Source: an uncultured Arenimonas sp. (GTDB lineage: Bacteria > Pseudomonadota > Gammaproteobacteria > Xanthomonadales > Xanthomonadaceae). From it: DNA of 16,132 nucleotides. The stretch spans positions 1 to 16,132 of the forward strand of contig CAMLKR010000040.1 in the NCBI GenBank assembly GCA_946480565.1, written 5' to 3'. Shown here piece by piece: positions 1 through 5,699 of the stretch; positions within the stretch are counted from its first letter, which is position 1; every line of letters starts with the position of its first letter. The translations under genes were made by a program, and so were the position numbers. A model generated the notes under the pieces. It saw only the letters and a list, made by a program, of their open reading frames with translations. It searched no databases and was not told the DNA's origin.

Positions 1-545
1 CCCACGGCGATGCCGGTGGTGCCGTTGAGCAGCAGGTGCGGCAGCCGCGCCGGCATCCACGCCGGTTCCTCCAGGGTGCCGTCGAAGTTCGGGTTCCAGT
101 CGACCGTGCCCTGGCCGAGTTCGGCCAGCAGCACCTCGGCGATCGGGGTGAGCTTGGACTCGGTGTAGCGCATCGCCGCGAACGACTTCGGGTCGTCGGT
201 GGAGCCGAAGTTGCCCTGGCCTTCGATCAGCGGATAGCGGTACGAGAACGGCTGCGCCATCAGCACCAGCGCTTCGTAACAGGCGCTGTCGCCGTGCGGG
301 TGGAACTTGCCGATCACGTCGCCGACGGTGCGCGCGGACTTCTTCGGCTTGGCGCCGGCGTTCAGGCCGAGCTCGCTCATCGAATAGATGATGCGGCGCT
401 GCACGGGCTTCAGCCCGTCGCCGATGAAGGGCAGGGCGCGGTCGAGCACCACGTACATCGAATAATCGAGGTAGGCGCGCTCGGCGTATTCGCGCAGCGG
501 GATCTGTTCGAAGCCGTGGAAGGTCGGGCGGGCGGGTTCGGTCAT
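1..545 (-). CDS. parC: DNA topoisomerase IV subunit A (ParC), N-terminal part, cut by window edge
   Basis: ParC is the breakage-reunion subunit of topoisomerase IV, the type II enzyme that unlinks daughter chromosomes together with ParE in the cytoplasm. The first 181 residues are visible; the gene runs off the left edge. The ATG at 545 gives a start [20 protein letters not shown], which is typical of ParC rather than GyrA. The winged-helix core carries [10 protein letters not shown] at residues 82-91. Ser87 and Glu91 there correspond to the quinolone-resistance positions Ser80 and Glu84 of E. coli ParC, so both are the susceptible-type residues. The catalytic Tyr is Tyr127 in AAMRYTE, equivalent to E. 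coli Tyr120. The gene is divergent from the small membrane peptide at 635. The family call is very secure; only the C-terminal part is missing because of the window. Confidence 0.96.
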   Translation of the reverse strand, partial: MTEPARPTFHGFEQIPLREYAERAYLDYSMYVVLDRALPFIGDGLKPVQRRIIYSMSELGLNAGAKPKKSARTVGDVIGKFHPHGDSACYEALVLMAQPFSYRYPLIEGQGNFGSTDDPKSFAAMRYTESKLTPIAEVLLAELGQGTVDWNPNFDGTLEEPAWMPARLPHLLLNGTTGIAV

Positions 546-634
546 GCGCAGGTCAGGCTCGGGGGCAAACGATGGGCCACATTCTACCGGCCCCGACCGG
601 TTGTGATGCCCCTTCCACAGAAAGGAGCAAGACC

Positions 635-778
635 ATGAGCCTGTTGGGAATTTTCCTCGTCATCGTCGGCTTGGTGCTGGCGATCAAGATCACCGGCTTC
701 GTGCTGCGCCTGGTGTTTTTCGGCGTCATCCTGTTCGGCCTGTACCTGCTGGTGGGGCCGATGCTGGGTGCGGGCTAG
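635..778 (+). CDS. Small hydrophobic membrane peptide, 47 residues, function unknown
   Basis: I do not recognise a function. The peptide starts at an ATG preceded by AAAGGAG at 621-627, a strong ribosome binding site with 7 bases of spacing. That is why I prefer it over the longer reading frame that enters from 572 without such a site. Nearly the whole peptide is hydrophobic: residues 3-18 and 24-42 look like one or two membrane spans, separated by a short Lys/Arg-containing turn ([11 protein letters not shown]). There are no cysteines and no charged catalytic residues. It lies between divergent parC and the ArsR-type operon, with no obvious partner. The strong RBS and clean membrane profile make it a real gene in my judgement, though its role is open. 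Confidence 0.7.
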   Translation: MSLLGIFLVIVGLVLAIKITGFVLRLVFFGVILFGLYLLVGPMLGAG

Positions 779-794
779 CCCCGGTCGGCCGGGG
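779..794 (+). terminator. Short GC hairpin directly after the small-peptide stop
   Basis: CCCCGG (779-784) and CCGGGG (789-794) form a 6-bp stem with a TCGG loop immediately after the TAG stop at 776-778. No T-run follows (TAAGGGAATCC), so it could be a weak terminator or just an mRNA 3' end stabiliser. Confidence 0.35.
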
Positions 795-807
795 TAAGGG
801 AATCCAT

Positions 808-865
808 TCAACCGAATGGTTGACAATCGTCGGGGTGAGGTCTAAGTTCAACCACATGGTTGAAC
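808..865 (+). promoter_or_regulatory. Twin palindromic operators of the ArsR-family repressor
   Basis: Two copies of the same palindrome lie here. Copy 1 is TCAACC-gaat-GGTTGA at 808-823. Copy 2 is GTTCAACC-acat-GGTTGAAC at 846-865. Their centres are exactly 40 bases apart, about four helical turns, so two dimers would bind on the same face. Copy 1 covers the -35 hexamer; copy 2 covers the end of the -10, the predicted transcription start and the ATG of the repressor. This geometry fits negative autoregulation. That the local ArsR-type protein binds them is inferred from position. Confidence 0.8.
820..848 (+). promoter_or_regulatory. Sigma70-type promoter of the ArsR operon, predicted leaderless
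   Basis: A perfect -35 TTGACA (820-825) is followed by a 17-base spacer and a -10 TAAGTT (843-848). The start of transcription should fall near 855-856, which is the A of the ATG at 856-858. The message would then be leaderless. This agrees with the lack of a Shine-Dalgarno at usable distance; the only purine-rich stretch, GGGGTGAGG, ends 15 bases upstream. Confidence 0.7.
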
Positions 866-1218
866 TAAACACATCCCGGCTCGACGCCGTCTACCGCGCC
901 CTCGGCGACGCCACCCGCCGCCAGATGCTGCGCGACCTCGCCCAGGGCGAGCGCACCGTCGGGCAGCTCGCCGAGCCCTTCGCCATTTCGCTGGCCGCCG
1001 CGTCCAAGCACATCAAGGCCCTGGAAAGCGCCGGCCTGATCCAGCGCGAGGTCCGCGGCCGCACCCACCTGTGCCGGCTCGAACCCGGCCCGCTGGCCAG
1101 CGCCCACGAATGGCTGCGCTTCTACGAAACGTTCTGGACCCAGCGTCTGGACGTGCTCGACCGGCTGCTCCGCCAGGACGGCGATCGCAAGCCCACCCCC
1201 AAACCCAAGAGGAAGTGA
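856..1218 (+). CDS. ArsR/SmtB-family HTH transcriptional repressor, 120 residues
   Basis: A winged-helix DNA-binding protein of the ArsR family, probably the autoregulator of this operon. Residues 10-26 (DAVYRALGDATRRQMLR) are the usual ArsR opening. The helix-turn-helix spans about 34-56, with recognition helix around LAAASKHIKALE, and the wing is near 62-75. There is no ELCVCD-type metal site; the only Cys is Cys73 in HLCRLEPGPL, so I see no basis for metal sensing. The tail (111-120) is Lys/Pro-rich. I chose the ATG at 856; the in-frame TTG at 820 lies inside the -35 and would be upstream of the transcript. The AHSA1 gene starts 3 bases after the stop. ArsR regulators paired with SRPBCC proteins are a common arrangement. 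The effector is unknown. Confidence 0.92.
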   Translation: MVELNTSRLDAVYRALGDATRRQMLRDLAQGERTVGQLAEPFAISLAAASKHIKALESAGLIQREVRGRTHLCRLEPGPLASAHEWLRFYETFWTQRLDVLDRLLRQDGDRKPTPKPKRK

Positions 1219-1221
1219 GTC

Positions 1222-1755
1222 ATGAACAACGCCGCCGCCCCGGACGCCTTCGGCGTCCTGATCGAACCCGCGACCCTGACCATCCAGCGCGTGCTGCCCG
1301 GGCCCATCGACCGCGTCTGGGCCTACCTGACGCAGAGCGACCTGCGGCGGCAGTGGTTGGCGGCAGGGGACATGCAGATGACCAAGGGTGCGAATTTCGA
1401 ACTGGTCTGGCGCAACGACGAACTCACCAACCCGCCCGGCAAACGCCCCGACGGTTTCGACGGCCGGCACCAGATGGAATGCACCATCACCGAGCTCGAT
1501 CCCCCGCACAAGCTCGCGTTCACCTGGGGCCGCAGCGGCGGCGTCGTCTTCGAGCTGAGCGAGCAGGGCAAACACGTGGTGCTGACCGTCACCCACCACC
1601 GCCTGCCGGATCCGGAAATGCTGCTGCGGGTCAGCGCCGGCTGGCACATGCACCTGGACGTGCTGGTGGCGCGGGTCTCCGGCACCGAACCCGAACCGTT
1701 CTGGGACGGTTGGGCGAGGCTGCGCGAGGAATACACCCGCCGGCTGTCGGCCTGA
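1222..1755 (+). CDS. SRPBCC / AHSA1-like (START-fold) protein, 177 residues
   Basis: A soluble START/Bet v1-fold protein of the AHSA1 (activator of Hsp90 ATPase homologue 1-like) group, which forms a hydrophobic ligand cavity. The ligand here is unknown. Typical features are the start of the first strand and helix (TIQRVLPGPIDRVWAYLTQ, 20-38), the DLRRQWLAAGDM segment (40-51), a strand pair around ECTITELDPPHKLAFTW (86-102) and the long C-terminal helix from about 132 that ends WDGWARLREEYTRRL. The ATG follows the ArsR-type stop by 3 bases, and AGAGGAAG just upstream serves as RBS, so the two genes are co-transcribed. Proteins of this kind are often made under control of the neighbouring ArsR regulator. 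No enzymatic function can be assigned from the sequence. Confidence 0.9.
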   Translation: MNNAAAPDAFGVLIEPATLTIQRVLPGPIDRVWAYLTQSDLRRQWLAAGDMQMTKGANFELVWRNDELTNPPGKRPDGFDGRHQMECTITELDPPHKLAFTWGRSGGVVFELSEQGKHVVLTVTHHRLPDPEMLLRVSAGWHMHLDVLVARVSGTEPEPFWDGWARLREEYTRRLSA

Positions 1756-1775
1756 CGCACAACGGAGTCCATCGC

Positions 1776-2522
1776 ATGAAACTCGAATTCCTGATGGCCC
1801 TGCTGATTGCCGGCCTCGCTGCCGCGATGCCCGCCCGCGCTGGCACGGACCTGGAGGCGATGCCGGCCGAACTGGAGACCCGGTTCGCCCTGAGCGCCCT
1901 GCCACCCGCGCTGCGCGAAGGCGCCACGGTCTACCTGCTCGATCCGGCCTCGGGCTACCGGCTGGCGAGGAAAGGAAGCAACGGCCAGGAATGCCTGGTG
2001 CAGCGCACCGTCTGGGAACTGGGCGACTTCCGCGACGATATTTATTTCCCGCTCTGCTACGACGCCGCCGGTGCCGGCACCTATCTGCGGGTGATCCGCG
2101 ATGCCGCCACGCTGCGCGCCGAAGGCCTCGGCCCGGCCGAGCTGAAGGCGACCATCACCCGGCGCTGGCAGGACAAGACCTACGCCGTGCCGCAGCGCCC
2201 CGGGCTGTCCTACATGGTCGGTCCGATCATGCGCACCGCCGGTCCGCCCGACCTGCAGGTGCATACGATGGCGATGCCGCACCTGATGTTCTACGCCCCG
2301 CACGCACGCAACGAGGACATCGCCGCGGCGCCCGACCTGGCCGATCCGGCGACCCTGCGTTATCCCTTCGTCGACCGCCAGGGCATCGACGAGCAGAGCT
2401 ACTTCATCCAGATGATGGGCGAGGCGGAGAAGGCCGGCATCCTGGCGGCGGAGGCGGAGCTGGTGGACGCCCTGTGCAGCTACCGCAAGGTCCTGTGCCT
2501 GGAAAAGCACGCAGCGCACTGA
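1776..2522 (+). CDS. Exported protein of unknown function, 248 residues
   Basis: I do not recognise the family. Residues 1-22 form a clear Sec signal peptide: Lys2, a hydrophobic core, and an AMPARA cleavage site before Gly23. The mature protein is therefore periplasmic or secreted. It has four cysteines (73, 94, 234, 241) that could form two disulfides. A conserved-looking central part contains RRWQDKTYAVPQRPGLSYM (129-147) and HTMAMPHLMFYAPHARNED (163-181), followed by GIDEQSYFIQMMGEAEKAGI (203-222). The last segment recurs in my memory of conserved hypothetical proteins, but I cannot name it. GGAG at 1764-1767 precedes the ATG by 8 bases. The gene is 20 bases behind the AHSA1 gene, so it is probably the third gene of the ArsR-controlled operon. 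It converges with the oxidoreductase gene only 10 bases downstream. Confidence 0.8.
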   Translation: MKLEFLMALLIAGLAAAMPARAGTDLEAMPAELETRFALSALPPALREGATVYLLDPASGYRLARKGSNGQECLVQRTVWELGDFRDDIYFPLCYDAAGAGTYLRVIRDAATLRAEGLGPAELKATITRRWQDKTYAVPQRPGLSYMVGPIMRTAGPPDLQVHTMAMPHLMFYAPHARNEDIAAAPDLADPATLRYPFVDRQGIDEQSYFIQMMGEAEKAGILAAEAELVDALCSYRKVLCLEKHAAH

Positions 2523-2532
2523 CCGTGCCGGT

Positions 2533-5145
2533 TCAGGCCGCCAGCCCGCTCCAGTCGCCGCGGGCCAGCGCTTCACGCTGGCCCGCGACATCGCGGCCCG
2601 CGTCGACCGCGCCGACCACGGCATCGGCCAGTTCCGGATGGCCCAGCAGCAGGGCGCCGGCCACCCGGCCCTCGCGCAGCACCAGCTTGCGGTAGCGGCT
2701 GTCGTCTTCGAACACGAAGGCCTCGTCGCCGTCCGCGGCTTCGAAGCGGCCGATCGAGGTCAGGTCCACGCCCGCCACCTTCAGCGCCACCGGCACCGGC
2801 TTGGGCGCGTACACCGCATCGGCGCCGAGTGCGTTCAACGCGGCGATGCGGCCCTGTTCCACCGCCACCGCCCACAGGCCCGGCACCTGGCCGGGCGCGC
2901 CGCGCCACTCGGCGGCGTCGCCGGCGGCGTAGACGTGTTCGATCGAGCTGCGCATGCGCTCGTCCACCTGCACGCCGCGGCCGGTCTGAGCGCCGGCGTC
3001 GGCGGCCAGCATCAGGTTGGGTGCGATGCCGGCGGCGACCAGCAGCAGGTCGGCCTCGATCAGCTCGCCGCTCTTCAGGCGCAGCTGGCGCAGCCGCGGT
3101 TCGCCCAGCGCCGCGGCGACTTCCTGGCCGAAGCCCAGCGCCAGGCCCAGGCCTTCGAGATAAGTTCTAAGGTGCTGGCTGGCGCGCGCGTCGAGCTGGC
3201 GCGACAGCAGCTGCTCGGAACGGTCGAGCACGCGCACGCGCAGCCCCAGGCGCATCAGGCCGTAGGCCGCCTCCAGGCCCAGCAGGCCGCCGCCGGCGAC
3301 CACGGCCTGGCGCGCGTCGTGCTGCTGCACGTAGTCGCGGATGGCCATCGCGTCGTCGGCCTCGCGCAGGGTGAAGCAGCCCGGGCGGGCGAAGCCTTCG
3401 ATCGGCGGCACGAAGCTGCGGCTGCCGGCGGTCAGGATCAGGCGGTCGTAGGGCAGGGTTTCGCCGGTGGCCAGCTCGACCTTGCGCGCGGCCGCGTCGA
3501 TGCGACGCACCCGGGTGTTGAGCCAAGTGCTGATGTTGCGCTCGTCGTACCATTTTTCCGGCATCAGCAGCAGGCCCTGCATGGCGGTGCGGCCGTAGAT
3601 GAGCTTGGTGATGGCCATGCGGTTGTAGAGCGGATGCCGCTCGGCGCCGACCAGGTGCAGTTCGCCGGTCTTCCAGTGCCGGCGGATCACGTCGGCGGCG
3701 GTGACGCCGGCGATGCCGTTGCCGACGATGACGATGCGCTCGATGCCGGGGTCGATCGCCATCGGCTCGGTATCGGCGGACGCCGCCGCCATGCCCGGGT
3801 CCAGGTGCAGCCCGACGGGGCCGGACACCCGGGCGCTGCAGGCCAGGCGCACGCCCTCGCCGTAGCCGAGCCGGCGCAGTGTGTCGCGCTCGCGGTCGCT
3901 GCAGGGGCTGAGGTTCTCCGCGCCGCTCAGCACCGCCACCGGGTCCGCGCCGCAGGCGCCCATGCGGCAGCCGGCGTTGATGGCGCAGTCGTTGGCTTCC
4001 AGCAGGTCGAGCAGGGTGCCGCCGGGCGTGGCGACCAGCTGTTTGGCGCCGGGGTCCAGCGTGACCACGGGCTGGTCGGCGGTGGAATGCAGGGCCAGCG
4101 CCCGGGTCGCCACCTGGGTGCGCGGCGCCTGGGCATAGGTCTGGGCCAGGAACAGCGGTTCCTTGGCGAAGCCGCGGACGATCCAGTGCAGCGACAGCGC
4201 GAACACCAGCGCGCGCAGCACCCAGGCCAGCGCTTCCACCGGCAGCGCGGCGCCCAGCTGGGCGATGGTTTCGAACAGCGTGACCGACGCGAACCAGTAA
4301 TAGAGGTTCAGCGCGATCGCGCCGAACACCACCGTGATGCGCTGCGCGCTCTGCCGGAACAGCGACTCGGCCAGCCAGTAGGCGCCGACGCCGACCAGGC
4401 AGTACAGGCCGTTGTGCAGCAGCTGCACGACGAAATCGCCGCCCGCCGGCGCGGTGAAATAGGCCAGCACCAGGCCGGGCAGGGCGCCCGCCACCAGGCG
4501 GCGGTCGGTGCCCAGGCCCGGGTCGTCGTCGTAGAGGTCGGCCAGCCAGGCCACCTGCGGATTGAAGTCGTAGCAGTTGCGGGTGCAGCCGACACAGGGC
4601 TGGCAGTGGCTGTTCGGGACCAGCTTCAGCGGCTCCTGCCCGTACAGCCGCTGCACCGGCAGCAGTGGGCAGAAGCTGCCGCACCAGCCGCTCTTGCCCT
4701 TGAACACCAGGCCGCCCAGCAGGGCCAGCCCCAGCGCGCCGCCGACCAGGGCCGCCAGCGCGCCGGCGTCGGTGTCGAACAGCACCCGCCGCGCCGAGAC
4801 CGCCAGGAACAGCGCCAGCAGCCCGGCCAGCACCGCGTACCTGCGCGCCGCGGCGGGCAGCGTGAGGCCGCGCGAGAGCCCGAACAGACGCGGCAGCTGG
4901 TTGGTCGCCGCCAGCGGGCACAGGTTGCGCCACAGGCCGGGCAGGGTCAGGAACACCAGCGGCAGCAGCGGCACCGCCAGGCCCCAGAACAGCTGCAGCG
5001 CCAGCGCCGGCTGTGCGAAACACAGCCACAGCAGGCCGCCCACCGCCGCCAGGCTCAGCAGCCGCAGCGCATGCCAGGCCGGGATCGGCAGCCGGCGCCG
5101 CTGCTCGAGGTAGTTCGGGAAGACCGGGCGGCTGCCGTCGGCCAT
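2533..5145 (-). CDS. Membrane-bound Fe-S / [2Fe-2S] ferredoxin / FAD-NAD(P)H oxidoreductase fusion, 870 residues
   Basis: A three-part electron-transfer protein. Residues 1-335 form a NosR/NapH-like membrane module with about eight hydrophobic spans, a CxxxCP motif (Cys155, Cys159) and a [4Fe-4S] motif CxxCxxCxxxC (181, 184, 187, 191). Residues 355-450 are a plant-type [2Fe-2S] ferredoxin domain with GCRMGACGAD (392-401) and LAC436. The third ligand position is Asp401 instead of Cys. Residues 468-870 are a pyridine-nucleotide-disulfide-type flavoprotein: FAD motif GNGIAG (475-480), NAD motif GGGLLG (618-623) with Asp641 ending the second strand (suggests NADH over NADPH), FAD motif YAAGD (739-743) and a C-terminal domain. 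It resembles the flavin part of NirB and rubredoxin reductases. Likely route: NADH to FAD to ferredoxin to membrane cluster; direction and partner are unknown. It starts 7 bases after the cyclic-nucleotide protein and has no clear RBS, so coupling is likely. Confidence 0.88.
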   Translation of the reverse strand: MADGSRPVFPNYLEQRRRLPIPAWHALRLLSLAAVGGLLWLCFAQPALALQLFWGLAVPLLPLVFLTLPGLWRNLCPLAATNQLPRLFGLSRGLTLPAAARRYAVLAGLLALFLAVSARRVLFDTDAGALAALVGGALGLALLGGLVFKGKSGWCGSFCPLLPVQRLYGQEPLKLVPNSHCQPCVGCTRNCYDFNPQVAWLADLYDDDPGLGTDRRLVAGALPGLVLAYFTAPAGGDFVVQLLHNGLYCLVGVGAYWLAESLFRQSAQRITVVFGAIALNLYYWFASVTLFETIAQLGAALPVEALAWVLRALVFALSLHWIVRGFAKEPLFLAQTYAQAPRTQVATRALALHSTADQPVVTLDPGAKQLVATPGGTLLDLLEANDCAINAGCRMGACGADPVAVLSGAENLSPCSDRERDTLRRLGYGEGVRLACSARVSGPVGLHLDPGMAAASADTEPMAIDPGIERIVIVGNGIAGVTAADVIRRHWKTGELHLVGAERHPLYNRMAITKLIYGRTAMQGLLLMPEKWYDERNISTWLNTRVRRIDAAARKVELATGETLPYDRLILTAGSRSFVPPIEGFARPGCFTLREADDAMAIRDYVQQHDARQAVVAGGGLLGLEAAYGLMRLGLRVRVLDRSEQLLSRQLDARASQHLRTYLEGLGLALGFGQEVAAALGEPRLRQLRLKSGELIEADLLLVAAGIAPNLMLAADAGAQTGRGVQVDERMRSSIEHVYAAGDAAEWRGAPGQVPGLWAVAVEQGRIAALNALGADAVYAPKPVPVALKVAGVDLTSIGRFEAADGDEAFVFEDDSRYRKLVLREGRVAGALLLGHPELADAVVGAVDAGRDVAGQREALARGDWSGLAA

Positions 5146-5152
5146 GGCCGGC

Positions 5153-5632
5153 TCAGCGGCCCTGGGCCAGGAAGCGGGTGGTGTCGCGCAGGCGCAGCGA
5201 GACGATGCGGCCCAGGTCGAGCAGCAGGTCGCGGGCCAGGGCCGGTTCCCGCGCCGAGAACACCAGGAATTTCTCCCGGCTGAAGCGGAACACCTCGCCC
5301 TCGGTCAGCGCGCGGATGCTGGTCGAACGCGGCTGGTGGTCGAGGAAGGACTGTTCGCCGACCACCGATCCGGCGCGGATCACCGCCAGCTGGCGCGGCG
5401 CCGCGCGGCCGCGCGGCATCAGCACCTCCAGCTCGCCGCGGCCGACGAAGTAGAGCGCGTCGTCCGCCTCGCCCTCGCGGATCAGCAGTTCGCCGGCGGC
5501 GAAGCGGCGCGAGGTGGTGTGCGTCAGCAGGCGCTGCCACTGCGCGTCGCTGGCGTTGCGCAGCAGGCACATCGCCGCGTCGGCCGGCGCCGCGCGGATG
5601 GTCGGGTACTGGAAAAACGCCGATGCGTCCAT
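5153..5632 (-). CDS. Stand-alone cyclic nucleotide-binding domain protein, 159 residues, no DNA-binding domain
   Basis: A CRP/FNR-type cyclic-nucleotide-binding fold without the helix-turn-helix; CRP is about 210 residues and this stops at 159. The beta-roll runs from about 38 to 118 (FAAGELLIREGEADDALYFV at 44-63). The phosphate-binding cassette is GEQSFLDHQPRSTS (92-105). It keeps Gly92, Glu93 and Arg102-Ser103, the residues that hold ribose and phosphate in CRP, so it should bind cAMP or a related nucleotide. The C-terminal helix (130-150) corresponds to the CRP dimer helix. I start at the ATG at 5632; a GTG lies one codon upstream, and GGGGAGGGG is the RBS. The gene is 7 bases ahead of the oxidoreductase and 67 bases behind the diguanylate cyclase. 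It most likely controls, or is a subunit of, the oxidoreductase rather than being a transcription factor. That role is inference. Confidence 0.87.
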   Translation of the reverse strand: MDASAFFQYPTIRAAPADAAMCLLRNASDAQWQRLLTHTTSRRFAAGELLIREGEADDALYFVGRGELEVLMPRGRAAPRQLAVIRAGSVVGEQSFLDHQPRSTSIRALTEGEVFRFSREKFLVFSAREPALARDLLLDLGRIVSLRLRDTTRFLAQGR

Positions 5633-5699
5633 CACCCCTCCCCAGGGCCGCGGTCGCGTGCGGGCATCTTAGAGCGTATCGGCCTCCGGCGGGGGCGGA

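Noticed and set aside
820..855. TTG-started N-terminal extension of the ArsR-type repressor
   Set aside because: The TTG is part of the -35 hexamer and would not be transcribed from the predicted promoter; family homology begins near the ATG at 856.
2638..5283. 881-residue plus-strand reading frame opposite the oxidoreductase
   Set aside because: Low-complexity His/Gln/Ala/Arg-rich product with no motifs; typical antisense shadow in very GC-rich DNA, while the minus-strand frame has clear cofactor motifs.
5153..5632. CRP/FNR-type transcription factor
   Set aside because: The protein ends after the dimer helix and has no helix-turn-helix, so it cannot bind DNA in the CRP manner by itself; no frameshift remnant of an HTH follows.
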